This document shows positions 17,444 to 26,211 of a stretch of 64,000 nucleotides of DNA, in pieces. The position numbers were made by a program, and so were the translations under genes. The notes beneath the pieces were generated by a model. The model was not told the DNA's origin and did not search any database. It saw nothing but the letters and a program-made list of their open reading frames with translations. How positions within the stretch are numbered: the first letter of the stretch is position 1; each line of letters begins with the position of its first letter. The stretch lies in contig NZ_VUNQ01000009.1 of NCBI RefSeq assembly GCF_009695605.1, positions 1 through 64,000 of the forward strand, written 5' to 3'. This stretch comes from Tissierella pigra (GTDB lineage Bacteria; Bacillota; Clostridia; Tissierellales; Tissierellaceae).

Positions 17444-19021
17444 ATGAAGCGAAAGGTATTAATACTATTTATAGTACTTATTGCATTATTCATCTTTGGA
17501 TGCAGCTCCAAAAAAAAGAGTTTGAGTACCTTAGATAGTAGTGTGATTTTAGAGGAAGAACAAATTCCATATGAAATAAAACAAATTACATTCTCAAAGA
17601 GCTTCCAGTCTATGGAACCTGTAGTTGAAATCATAACCAATAATAATAAGTTAAGATTATTAGCTTCTTTGGGATTAGCTGAATATTCAGGTGTCAATGT
17701 AAATAAAGTCATTAGGAAAGGTGGAGAAATCAACATTCATGTTAGTGGTATTTCTAATAAAGAAAGTTCGTCTCTGTCAGTTCCTCAAATCAGTTTGGAA
17801 CTTAAAAAATCTAAACTAAAAGATATTAAGGATTTAAAGTTTAATATAGTATATGATGACTTTGATCCCATAAATGTAAAAATAAGCAGCAATGATGTCT
17901 TAAATAAAATTCATTCTTATCTAAAGGTATCAACAAAAGGATCTCCTGATATTAACTTAATTAAATCCAACGATGATATTATATGGGATATATCCTATAA
18001 TAGTGTATTTGATAAAGAAGATTCTAAAAGTTCTTTAGTAAATCTGTTTGCTCAAGTCGACGCTAATACTGGTGAAATTATAAAATCAGAAAAATCTTTT
18101 ATAGCATCACCTTTAGATGAAGGACATATTATAGAATTTAAAGAAAATAATTATCTCTTATATAAAAAATCTGTAGTAAACCAAGAAACTGATAATACTA
18201 GTGAACAGCTATGGATATACAATGTTGCAAAAGACGAATCTAATATGATATATTCCTCAAACTCTAAAATATTAGCTGCAGAATTTAGCCCTAACTTAGA
18301 CTTTATCTCACTTATAGAGTTAAACGATACTACTTCAGAACTATATATAATTGCGAAAGATGATAAAAAAGCGTATAAAGTAAGTTTTGAAGAAGACTTT
18401 AATCCATCCTTTATGGCTTGGAAGAGCAATAATAATCTATTTATAATTGAGAGTAACAAAGGAAAATCTATAATAAATAATTATAATGTAGCAAATAATG
18501 AAATAGAATTAGTAGGTCAATTAAATAAATCTATTAATGGATTTAATATTATAAATAATAAATTTCTAGTACTTGAAAAAAATAAAGATGAATTTAACAA
18601 TCAAATATCCATCACTACAGATTGGAAAAAGTTTGAGTTTATAGATAATGGTTTTAATGCAAAGTTTATAAATGATAATACCATTGCCTATCTACAAAAG
18701 GATGAGAAAAAAGATAAAAATTTATTATCAATTTATGATATAGAAAAAGAGAAAGTCAGTAATAGACTCAATAAAAATATTTTAAGCTATGAAGTATTTC
18801 CAAATGAAAAAATAGTATATGTAATAAAAAATCCAAATACCAATTATACTTTAGGATCATATTCCATAGAAAATAACTCTACTAAGGATATTGCTAATGT
18901 AATTAATGACACAATCTATTACAATGAAAGTGGTAATATTATCTACTTAAATGCTATATTACCCTTTGAAAATAATAAATCTGAAGTAATTTATTCCATA
19001 AATTTATCTAAACTAAACTAA
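17444..19021 (+). CDS. Lipoprotein of unknown function
   Basis: 525 residues with a lipoprotein signal (LFIVLIALFIFGC, lipidated C20). The mature protein is acidic and Asn/Lys/Ser-rich. From about residue 220 it shows repeated short segments such as LWIYNVAKDES, LYIIAKDDKKA and LLSIYDIEKEK that suggest a beta-propeller-like TolB/WD fold. I do not recognise a named family. It is a single gene with its own promoter, and its stop overlaps the convergent PDZ gene by four bases. Confidence 0.75.
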   Translation: MKRKVLILFIVLIALFIFGCSSKKKSLSTLDSSVILEEEQIPYEIKQITFSKSFQSMEPVVEIITNNNKLRLLASLGLAEYSGVNVNKVIRKGGEINIHVSGISNKESSSLSVPQISLELKKSKLKDIKDLKFNIVYDDFDPINVKISSNDVLNKIHSYLKVSTKGSPDINLIKSNDDIIWDISYNSVFDKEDSKSSLVNLFAQVDANTGEIIKSEKSFIASPLDEGHIIEFKENNYLLYKKSVVNQETDNTSEQLWIYNVAKDESNMIYSSNSKILAAEFSPNLDFISLIELNDTTSELYIIAKDDKKAYKVSFEEDFNPSFMAWKSNNNLFIIESNKGKSIINNYNVANNEIELVGQLNKSINGFNIINNKFLVLEKNKDEFNNQISITTDWKKFEFIDNGFNAKFINDNTIAYLQKDEKKDKNLLSIYDIEKEKVSNRLNKNILSYEVFPNEKIVYVIKNPNTNYTLGSYSIENNSTKDIANVINDTIYYNESGNIIYLNAILPFENNKSEVIYSINLSKLN

Positions 19022-20070
19022 AAATCCCTAGGGACTATTATTAGTCCCAAGGGTTTTATTTTTCCATAGTATTTTTTTGTAGATAATCCAGATTTCATAT
19101 TAAAAATTTCAATTTTCAGCCTTTTAGATTTTATCTTTGTAAAATCCTCCATATCCTTATTGCTATTTATTTCAACTCCATTTATTTTAAGTAATATATC
19201 ACCAGTGTTTATACCTAATTTAGTACCTATACTATCTGGAAGAACATCAAGCACTCTTACTCCTTTATCTAAATGGGTAAAGACAGGTGTTTTCTTTTCT
19301 TCTATTATTTTATTTTGTAATATTATATATTCATGACCTAATAATGCAAATAAAGGAGGTAAGAAAAGATTTAAAGTGTTTCTCGACATATATAATAATA
19401 TCGTACTATATAAAAACAATACCATAGAGGTTTTCATTACTTTCTTTTTTGGATATGAGGATATAGAATAATCACCATAACTTAAAATCGCCATAAGGGT
19501 AATAGGTTGAATCAAACCATCTCCTATAAATATTACAAATGGTATAGGCCAAAATCTATTCATATTAAACCCACCAACTATTTCTTCTCCTGTCTCAAGG
19601 AAAATTGGAAGTCTATTTCTTCCACCATCTAAAAGTATTAATATACTTTCCACTATATGTAGTACTGCCACTACTGACATTACTTGAGGAATTTCGATTT
19701 TAGGATACCCTATAATTAAACTACATAAAGATACTACAGCTCCTCCATAGGAAAAACACATATATCTAGGGTTTATAAGAGATAAAAGTATTGAAACCAC
19801 TAGTATATACATATAATCTGTTGGAATCGCAACTACTCCCAAGTAAAGAAATATTACTGTAGTAATTATTCCACCTAAAACACCAAATACAGTTGATGTA
19901 ATTAGCTTTAACATAGCTGATCTTTTATAGCCTATATTCTCCTTTTCTATTTTTCCTATTTTTATATATTGAATATATATAATACCTAGGACTATAATAA
20001 AAAAAGGAGATTTAAAAGTATTTAAAATGTCTATTATTGTAAAATATACAATCTGATATAATCCATACAT
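19018..20070 (-). CDS. Polytopic membrane protein with C-terminal PDZ domain, MinJ-like
   Basis: 350 residues: about eight membrane helices, then a PDZ domain near residues 255-340 (RVLDVLPDSIGTKLGINTGD, ILLKINGVEI). This architecture, and its place directly after ctpA in an ftsEX neighbourhood, match MinJ (YvjD) of Bacillus, which bridges DivIVA and MinD at the septum. Function is by architecture and synteny, not by clear sequence identity. It lies 24 bases after ctpA and is likely cotranscribed. Confidence 0.75.
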   Translation of the reverse strand: MYGLYQIVYFTIIDILNTFKSPFFIIVLGIIYIQYIKIGKIEKENIGYKRSAMLKLITSTVFGVLGGIITTVIFLYLGVVAIPTDYMYILVVSILLSLINPRYMCFSYGGAVVSLCSLIIGYPKIEIPQVMSVVAVLHIVESILILLDGGRNRLPIFLETGEEIVGGFNMNRFWPIPFVIFIGDGLIQPITLMAILSYGDYSISSYPKKKVMKTSMVLFLYSTILLYMSRNTLNLFLPPLFALLGHEYIILQNKIIEEKKTPVFTHLDKGVRVLDVLPDSIGTKLGINTGDILLKINGVEINSNKDMEDFTKIKSKRLKIEIFNMKSGLSTKKYYGKIKPLGLIIVPRDF

Positions 20071-20094
20071 ACTTTAATTCTCCTTCTTAAAAGA

Positions 20095-21318
20095 CTATTT
20101 AATTTTAGTTTTTATTTCTTCTATGGCTTTTTTAAGCTGAGTATCCTCCTTTAAGTTTTCTACTCCTATGTCTTCTACTCCTTCAGGTAATTCCACTATT
20201 ATATCCGGTTCAATACCTATACCGTGAATATTTACTCCATTTGGTGTGAAATACTCTGAAATTGTTAGTTTTAATCCTGACCCATCATCTAAGTCCTTTA
20301 TTCTTTGAACAACTCCTTTACCAAAGGTAGTAGTTCCTATTAATGTGCCTCTCTTATGGTCTTTAATTGCACCTGCAAGAATCTCTGATGCCGATGCTGA
20401 GCCACCATTTACAAGTAATACTAAAGGATAATCAACCATTGATTTTCCTGAATTTTCATAAGTCTTTTTGCCATCTTTAGTTTGAGTATATACTACAACT
20501 CCTTCTCCCAGTAACTCATCTGCAATTTGAACACATCTGTCTAATAACCCTCCAGGATTATTTCTTAAATCAATGATTAAACCTTCAATATTTTTTCTGC
20601 CTAGTTTATCTAATTCAGCTTTAAAGTCTTTATATGTTAAATCATCAAAAGATGTAATATTTATGTATCCTATATTATCATCAATTATATTGGATTTCAC
20701 AGTAACTAATCTTATAATTTCCCTAGTAATTTCTAAATCAAATATTTGGTTTTTACTTTCCTTATCAGTTCTAAGAAGTGTTAAAACCACATTTGTATTT
20801 GGATCACCTTTCATTACCTTAACTGCTTCATCCATTTTATCTGCTGGAAATTCTATACCATCTACCTTTAGTATTTTATCTCCACTTTTAATTCCTGCTT
20901 TTTCTCCGGGAGTACCTTCTATGGGAGATACTACAGTAATTATATTGTCTTCTCCTGGTGTAACTACTACTCCAATTCCTGCATAGGTTCCACTTGTCTG
21001 TTGCAAAAAAGATGCGAATTCATCTTTGGTCATATAATTAGAATATGGATCTTCTAAAGATTGGAGCATTCCCTTTAATTGTCCATCTATCATTTTCTTT
21101 GTATCTACATCTCTTAAATAATTTTGTTTTACATAGTTTTCTACTGCTATTACTTTGGAAAATTCATTATAAACAGATTTAAGCTGTTTGTATTCTGCCA
21201 AAGGAATATATGCCTTGTTATTGAAACTTACACTCATTAAGTTTGTTAAGCCAAAGGTCATTATGTTTGTAATAAGTAAAAGAACTACAATTAAAGTTAT
21301 GACTTTCTTCTTAGACAT
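20095..21318 (-). CDS. ctpA: Carboxy-terminal processing protease, S41 family
   Basis: 407 residues: N-terminal membrane anchor (about 7-28), PDZ domain near 110-185 and S41 protease core. The Ser/Lys dyad is intact: S309 in NGGSASASEI, K334 in TTFGKG, with Q338 following. This spacing equals the one I recall for Bacillus CtpB. Such enzymes cut exported proteins; CtpB acts in sporulation signalling, others in wall turnover. It forms a unit with the MinJ-like gene. Confidence 0.95.
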   Translation of the reverse strand: MSKKKVITLIVVLLLITNIMTFGLTNLMSVSFNNKAYIPLAEYKQLKSVYNEFSKVIAVENYVKQNYLRDVDTKKMIDGQLKGMLQSLEDPYSNYMTKDEFASFLQQTSGTYAGIGVVVTPGEDNIITVVSPIEGTPGEKAGIKSGDKILKVDGIEFPADKMDEAVKVMKGDPNTNVVLTLLRTDKESKNQIFDLEITREIIRLVTVKSNIIDDNIGYINITSFDDLTYKDFKAELDKLGRKNIEGLIIDLRNNPGGLLDRCVQIADELLGEGVVVYTQTKDGKKTYENSGKSMVDYPLVLLVNGGSASASEILAGAIKDHKRGTLIGTTTFGKGVVQRIKDLDDGSGLKLTISEYFTPNGVNIHGIGIEPDIIVELPEGVEDIGVENLKEDTQLKKAIEEIKTKIK

Positions 21319-21639
21319 TTTCTCACTCCCATATTTTTAGGTTATACAATTATTGTATTTATTTTATATTAAGATTATACCATTCAATTTAATCTATTAC
21401 AAAGATTAAAAAATACAGCTAAGATTATAATATAAAATCCTAGCTGTATTTCCATAGACCCATTCTCTAATCTTTTTTTAACTCCAATAATATTACTAAA
21501 GTATTTTACCACACTATTCCTTTTCAAAAATATATTATATTTATATTCTCCAGTTTTTTATTCTATCATTATATCTACTAACGATCAAAGTCATGTATCA
21601 TATTGTATCTGAAATATCTATGTACTAACATCCTTTATA
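21319..21639. other. Intergenic stretch between ctpA and the 40-residue peptide gene
   Basis: AT-rich DNA upstream of ctpA on the minus strand. Apart from the terminator at 21405-21451 I see no gene or named RNA; the ctpA promoter must lie in the part next to 21318, but no convincing -35/-10 pair stands out. Confidence 0.4.
21405..21451 (-). terminator. Terminator downstream of the 40-residue peptide gene
   Basis: AAATACAGCTA (21411-21421) pairs with TAGCTGTATTT (21441-21451); on the minus strand the stem is followed by a T run. It isolates ctpA from upstream leftward transcription. Confidence 0.75.
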
Positions 21640-21762
21640 TTATTTTTTTAATACTTTAATTAAAATTACAATTATTATTATCTGTAAAATCAGTGATATA
21701 TAACTTGCTAAAATCGTTCCAAATGGAACATTAGCTACAATTTTAGCCTCTAATCCACTCAT
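21640..21762 (-). CDS. Small single-span membrane peptide (40 aa)
   Basis: ATG 21762 follows AGGTGGGG at good spacing. The product has a short polar head (MSGLEAKIVANVPFG), one hydrophobic span (ISLILQIIIIVILI) and a basic tail VLKK. It has its own downstream terminator. Possible roles are a membrane-active peptide, a type I toxin-like peptide or a regulator of a membrane partner; the sequence does not choose between them. I recognise no family. Confidence 0.5.
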   Translation of the reverse strand: MSGLEAKIVANVPFGTILASYISLILQIIIIVILIKVLKK

Positions 21763-21811
21763 AATCAACCCCACCTTTAAGATTGCTACAATTTTAATAT
21801 GTATTACATTT

Positions 21812-21858
21812 TATCGATTCCTTATCTAGAAAAATGATATCTAAATAAGGAATCGATA
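21812..21858 (-). other. Long hairpin between the secreted protein and the membrane peptide
   Basis: TATCGATTCCTTAT (21812) and ATAAGGAATCGATA (to 21858) form a 14-bp stem, with TAGA/TCTA pairing further in. No T run follows on the minus strand, so it may be an mRNA-processing or regulatory structure rather than a terminator. Confidence 0.5.
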
Positions 21859-21876
21859 TATTTATTATAAATTATT

Positions 21877-21930
21877 CCCAAATTATTCTAGGACTTGTTA
21901 CTTTTCCCAAACTATTCTAGGATCTGTTAC
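21877..21930. repeat. 29-bp tandem near-repeat at the 3' end of the secreted-protein gene
   Basis: CCCAAATTATTCTAGGACTT (from 21877) and CCCAAACTATTCTAGGATCT (from 21906) are near-identical copies. The period is 29, so the outer copy is out of frame with the gene: it would encode KVTSPRIIWE, a near copy of the C-terminus KVTDPRIVWEK. Confidence 0.8.
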
Positions 21931-22626
21931 TTTCAAATTAGGCTCTACTCTAAAACTCGTTCTAAAAGGATCCTTCTTTACTGTTAATAGGCCTCCTACT
22001 AGAAGGTTAGTATCTAAAGTTCCTCTACCAGTTACAAAAAGTGTTCCATTTCGTACGGATCCATCTGAACTTGGTCTGCTCAATGTAGTAGCAGGAGCGA
22101 ATCCAGATAAGTATAGTTCCCCATCATTATATCTCTCACATGCATAAAAAGAACCACTACTATAATGATCAAACCATACTCTATGTATAAGATTTGGTTG
22201 TGGGAAAGGCAGTTCAATTGTAACACTAGCAGTTTGTTCACGAACATTATATAATGTATAATTCAATTCTTGGTTATAAGATTCTGTTAAAATATTATTA
22301 TCTTCAATTGTTATCTTTACTTCTTCCTTTAGCTTGTTGAAATTTTCAATAAACTCTTCAAATTCTTCTACAGTATCGAAAACTATAGTATCTTCTGGTA
22401 TATTATGGGCATCTTCAACAATCTCCATGTTATTATCCTCGATAATTTTTAATATCCTTTGAGTATTGTGACTTTCTATTTTTTCACTACTTGCATGTGA
22501 GATAAATGAATTACTAAGTAAGATAATACACACTAAAATAAAGCTAGTACTTCTTTTAAAATTATACATTGAATAACTCCCCCCTATAAACGAAAATTTA
22601 ATTGCTTTTTTAAATAACGTTTTCAT
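21898..22626 (-). CDS. Secreted protein of unknown function
   Basis: 242 residues from ATG 22626 (AGGAGG six bases upstream). An alternative start at ATG 22569 (GGGGGGAG upstream) leads straight into the signal peptide STSFILVCIILLSNSFISHA. The mature N-terminus is acidic (IIEDNNMEIVEDAHNIPED), followed by a beta-rich C-terminal half with aromatic residues (FDHYSSGSFYACERYND). I do not recognise a family. It lies alone between the M23 hydrolase terminator and the 40-residue peptide, inside what is elsewhere a contiguous ftsEX-ctpA block, so it looks like an accessory insertion. Confidence 0.65.
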   Translation of the reverse strand: MKTLFKKAIKFSFIGGSYSMYNFKRSTSFILVCIILLSNSFISHASSEKIESHNTQRILKIIEDNNMEIVEDAHNIPEDTIVFDTVEEFEEFIENFNKLKEEVKITIEDNNILTESYNQELNYTLYNVREQTASVTIELPFPQPNLIHRVWFDHYSSGSFYACERYNDGELYLSGFAPATTLSRPSSDGSVRNGTLFVTGRGTLDTNLLVGGLLTVKKDPFRTSFRVEPNLKVTDPRIVWEK

Positions 22627-23269
22627 AACATACCTCCTCATAATTAAGTTAGTATACTCTTACTAATTACATCAATACTGAAGATTACTCCAAAAATATT
22701 TTGCCCTTATCCTCCTCTCTAGCTTTATTATTAATACTCGATGCTACTATAGTAACATTAGCAAATAAGTAATTAACTCAAACTTCGCACTTGATTTATC
22801 TTGTAATTTCAGTAACTGACTAAACTTAACTTCAAGTTTATAGATAAACAAGCTTATTTTAACCTATACAAGATTTATATATCTTAAGCAATGAAATTTG
22901 GAATTACTTAGTAAACCTATAAGTTTATTTAGTATAAACTTTAACATATGGTAATAGTAAAATCTACTTATTTCGTTCGACAAATACTGTGAAAACGTAG
23001 ATTTTGTCGAACTGCTTGTTTTTGTTATCCTTAAATCTAATCCAGTCATATGGCACTTAATAAATTAGTAGATGCTATATCATTAGCTACTCCTACCTTT
23101 ACCCTCGATACTTATGATACAAATGTAAGAAATTTTTAGATATAGATTTACATATATAAGAAATAAACTTCTAATTACCAAAACTCAACTCTCTCAAAGA
23201 TAAAATAAATGGTAGTGTATCTACAAAAGATTTCTGCAACTTACACAACTTAGTTGTTAACTTTCACAT
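22627..23269. other. Long intergenic region with no recognisable gene
   Basis: About 640 AT-rich bases. A 61-codon minus-strand frame at 22864-23049 has no ribosome site and no family likeness, so I do not call it a gene. The only ordered feature I see is the pair of inverted TGTCGAA boxes at 22976-23011. Confidence 0.5.
22976..23011. promoter_or_regulatory. Inverted pair of Spo0A-box-like sequences
   Basis: TTCGACA (22976-22982) and TGTCGAA (23005-23011) are inverted copies of the 0A box TGNCGAA, each extended to a 10-base match (GTTCGACAAA and its complement). They lie about 350 bases upstream of the secreted-protein gene. A plain hairpin is the alternative reading. Confidence 0.35.
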
Positions 23270-23321
23270 AGAAAAGAGGTGTTTAATAACTGATAAATCA
23301 GTTATTAAACACCTCTTTTCT
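23270..23321 (-). terminator. Strong terminator after the M23 hydrolase gene
   Basis: A perfect 25-bp stem (23270-23294 with 23297-23321) with a two-base tip, 14 bases past the hydrolase stop, ending in TCTTTTCT on the minus strand. It separates ftsE-ftsX-hydrolase from the genes to the left. Confidence 0.9.
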
Positions 23322-23335
23322 TATATTAATTATTT

Positions 23336-24472
23336 TTACTTTAGCCAAGGCATAGGATCTACATATGCACCATTTTTTCTTACTTCAAAGTGACAATGTG
23401 GTCCAGTAGACACTCCTGTACTTCCAATCTTTGCTATAGTATCCCCTCGTTTTACTTGCTGACCTTCAGAAACTACTAAAGATGAATTATGTCCATAAAG
23501 TGTAACTATACCTCCACCATGGTCTATCATTATGGTTTTACCGTAACCTCCTAAATTGCCTGAATAAATTACAGTTCCTTTTTCTGCCGCAACAACTCTC
23601 TCTCCAGTATTGGCTGCTATATCTACTCCTGTATGTAGTTTCTTAGTCTTATAAACTGGATGTATTCTATATCCATAAGTAGAACTTATTCTTTTATATA
23701 CTGGTACAGGCCACTGCATCTTACCCTCTCCACTATATGGTCCTGTGTTTCTCTGCAACTTTAATATCTTTGATTCAATCTCCTTTGCAAATTCAATTAG
23801 CTTATCTTCTTCTTTTTCTAAATCCTTTATATTCTTTTGTAAATCTCTCATTAAATTTTCTTTTTCCCTACTGGCATTTGCTAAATTTCTTCTTCTATCT
23901 TCTAGTTTTGTTTTCGATAACTCAATGGATTTCTTCTGCATTTCCAATTCCGTTTTCTTCGTATCTATTATATCCCTTTGATCTCTCATATATTGAATTA
24001 ATTCTGTATCATATTTTGCTATGGATTTTATCATATTTCTTCTAGATAAAAAGTCCTTTATACTTGATGATGATAGTAGGACCTCTAAATAACCTACATT
24101 TCCATTTCTATACATTACTCTCATTCTTTTATTAAATACTTCTTGTTTTTCATTAATATTTTCTTCTGCTGTTTCCAGTTCAACAGTTGTCTTTTCTATG
24201 TTTGTTTTTAAAGTTCCAAGTTCTTTTTCTACTTTATCAAGTTCAGTACTGGCAACATCCATTTTCTTATCTAAATCCTCGATTTGCTTGGATACGTCCT
24301 TTGATTGGTTTTCTGCTGTCTTTATTTGATTTTTATTTTGCTGAATCTGCTTAAGTAAATCTTTTTGTTGCTTTTCCAAATCCTTAATGTTATCTGCCGC
24401 TGAAACTTGAATGAAATTAAATGTAAATATTAAGGCTAGAATCAAATATATTTTTCTCCTGTTTTTCTTCAT
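23336..24472 (-). CDS. Coiled-coil M23 peptidase, EnvC/PcsB-type murein hydrolase
   Basis: 378 residues from ATG 24472 (GGGGGAG upstream; ATG 24493 lies inside ftsX). A signal peptide precedes long coiled coils (about residues 25-240) and a C-terminal LytM domain. The zinc site looks intact: H and D in HTGVDIAA and HxH in GPHCHFEV, so it may cut peptidoglycan itself, unlike degenerate EnvC activators. It directly follows ftsE-ftsX, whose complex is known to gate such hydrolases at the septum. Confidence 0.93.
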   Translation of the reverse strand: MKKNRRKIYLILALIFTFNFIQVSAADNIKDLEKQQKDLLKQIQQNKNQIKTAENQSKDVSKQIEDLDKKMDVASTELDKVEKELGTLKTNIEKTTVELETAEENINEKQEVFNKRMRVMYRNGNVGYLEVLLSSSSIKDFLSRRNMIKSIAKYDTELIQYMRDQRDIIDTKKTELEMQKKSIELSKTKLEDRRRNLANASREKENLMRDLQKNIKDLEKEEDKLIEFAKEIESKILKLQRNTGPYSGEGKMQWPVPVYKRISSTYGYRIHPVYKTKKLHTGVDIAANTGERVVAAEKGTVIYSGNLGGYGKTIMIDHGGGIVTLYGHNSSLVVSEGQQVKRGDTIAKIGSTGVSTGPHCHFEVRKNGAYVDPMPWLK

Positions 24473-24485
24473 ACTCTTTCTCCCC

Positions 24486-25385
24486 CTATACATTTAAAAA
24501 ACGTTTTAAAGATACTATACTTCCCAATGCACCGATTCCAACACCTATGGCTGAAAACATAATTGTTATATCCTTCATTAGTAAAGTAGGTGGCACTAGC
24601 CATACTGTAAATAAAACATATAGTTTATCACTTACTGACTTAAAGAAGTAATCATATCCATAGTTTATTATGAATATAGATAATACTGATCCAATGAGTC
24701 CAAATAATATTCCTTCTATAATAAATGGTCCTCTTATGTATCCATTAGTAGCACCTACATATTTCATTATATTTACTTCTCTTTTCCTTGAAGTTACTGT
24801 AATTTTTATTGTATTGGAAATAATAAACACTGATACTAATACTAATATTCCTATTACAACTATACCTCCAAATCTTATATAGTTAGCAAATACTAAAAGC
24901 TTGTCTATTATATCTTTATAGTAATTTATATACTCTATTCCTTCTATGGTATCTAGTTTTTTAACTACATCGTCTGCATCTTTTATATCCTTTAACTGAA
25001 TTATATATGAATCTTGAAGTGGATTATCTTCTTCAAGACCTTCTAATAAATAACTATCTTCTTCCCAATCTTTTTTCATGATTTCTAAACCTTGACCCTT
25101 TGATTGAAAAACCACTGATAAAACTCTATCATCTTCCTCTATGGTTTCCTGTATCTTATCTATATCTTCAGCTGTTAAATCATCCTTCAAAAATACTTGT
25201 ATCTCATCAAACTTAGTCTTTATCTCCATTGCTACATTGTTTATACTAAGAACCAATATTATAACTACTCCTAATATCATAAGTACAGCCGATATGGACC
25301 CAATAGATGCCAAACCCATACTACGATTTCTCCACATACCTTGGAATCCTTGTTTTAGTATATTTTTAAATACTCGAAATCCCAT
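24486..25385 (-). CDS. ftsX: Cell division protein FtsX
   Basis: 299 residues from ATG 25385, after AAAGGTGG; an earlier frame start at 25409 has no ribosome site. Four membrane helices frame an extracytoplasmic domain between helices 1 and 2 (about residues 45-165), the part that docks murein hydrolases. The start overlaps the end of ftsE by 20 bases, so translation is coupled. FtsX is an ABC-type membrane subunit that does not transport. Confidence 0.95.
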   Translation of the reverse strand: MGFRVFKNILKQGFQGMWRNRSMGLASIGSISAVLMILGVVIILVLSINNVAMEIKTKFDEIQVFLKDDLTAEDIDKIQETIEEDDRVLSVVFQSKGQGLEIMKKDWEEDSYLLEGLEEDNPLQDSYIIQLKDIKDADDVVKKLDTIEGIEYINYYKDIIDKLLVFANYIRFGGIVVIGILVLVSVFIISNTIKITVTSRKREVNIMKYVGATNGYIRGPFIIEGILFGLIGSVLSIFIINYGYDYFFKSVSDKLYVLFTVWLVPPTLLMKDITIMFSAIGVGIGALGSIVSLKRFLNV

Positions 25386-26061
25386 CGCCGTATCCACCTT
25401 TCTGCTCATCTCTTACTATCTTTCCTTCATTGATTTCAATTACTCTCTTTTTCATATGATTTACTATATCTTTGGCATGAGTCGCCATAAGAACTGTAGT
25501 TCCTCTTCCATTGATTTCAGATAAAGCTCTCATTATCTCCCATGCAGTTTCTGGGTCTAAATTTCCTGTAGGCTCGTCTGCAATCAGTACAGGAGGACTG
25601 TTTACTATGGCTCTAGCAATAGAGACTCTCTGTCTTTCTCCACCAGATAATTGGTCTGGAAAACTAGAGGCCTTTCTGCTTAAATCTACCATACTAAGAA
25701 CCATAGGTACATTTCTTCTTATTTCTTTAGGATGAACTCCTATTATTTCCATGGCAAATGCTACATTTTCATATACTGTCTTATTTGGCAGAAGTCTAAA
25801 ATCTTGAAATACTACTCCTATATTTCTTCTTATATATGGTATTCTTCTATTTCGTACCTTTGTAATATCCATATCATTCAAAATTATCTTTCCCTCTGTA
25901 GGCTCTTCTTCTTTTAAAAGAAGTTTAATTATAGTGGACTTACCTGCCCCTGATGAACCTACTAAGAATACAAACTCTCCCTTGCGTATATCTAAACTAA
26001 CATTTGTAAGTGCTCTAACATTATTATTATATTCTTTGCTTACATTTTCAAACTTTATCAA
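25366..26061 (-). CDS. ftsE: Cell division ATP-binding protein FtsE
   Basis: 231 residues from TTG 26061, five bases after GAGGTGA; an in-frame ATG at 26085 would add eight residues and lacks a ribosome site. The product then starts MIKFENVSKEY, as FtsE proteins do. Walker A GSSGAGKST, signature LSGGERQRV and Walker B LIADEPTGNLD are present. It drives FtsX and so controls the M23 hydrolase encoded next. Confidence 0.96.
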   Translation of the reverse strand: MIKFENVSKEYNNNVRALTNVSLDIRKGEFVFLVGSSGAGKSTIIKLLLKEEEPTEGKIILNDMDITKVRNRRIPYIRRNIGVVFQDFRLLPNKTVYENVAFAMEIIGVHPKEIRRNVPMVLSMVDLSRKASSFPDQLSGGERQRVSIARAIVNSPPVLIADEPTGNLDPETAWEIMRALSEINGRGTTVLMATHAKDIVNHMKKRVIEINEGKIVRDEQKGGYGDGISSI

Positions 26062-26143
26062 CCATTTCACCTCATCTGTTGTCATATACTATATGTAACT
26101 TTAAGTAGAATTCTGTTAATTTTCATTATTTTTGCAATCCATT

Positions 26144-26172
26144 TTTACTTTCCCTTAATTGTATATTATAAT
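26144..26172 (+). promoter_or_regulatory. Promoter for the 5-FCL gene
   Basis: TTTACT at 26144, 17-base spacer, TATAAT at 26167-26172. Confidence 0.6.
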
Positions 26173-26211
26173 ATACTTTGTGAGATAAATAAACCTTAAG
26201 AGGTGATTTTT

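Noticed and set aside
22864-23049. 61-codon minus-strand frame in the long noncoding stretch
   Set aside because: No ribosome site, no family likeness, and it runs through the inverted TGTCGAA repeat.
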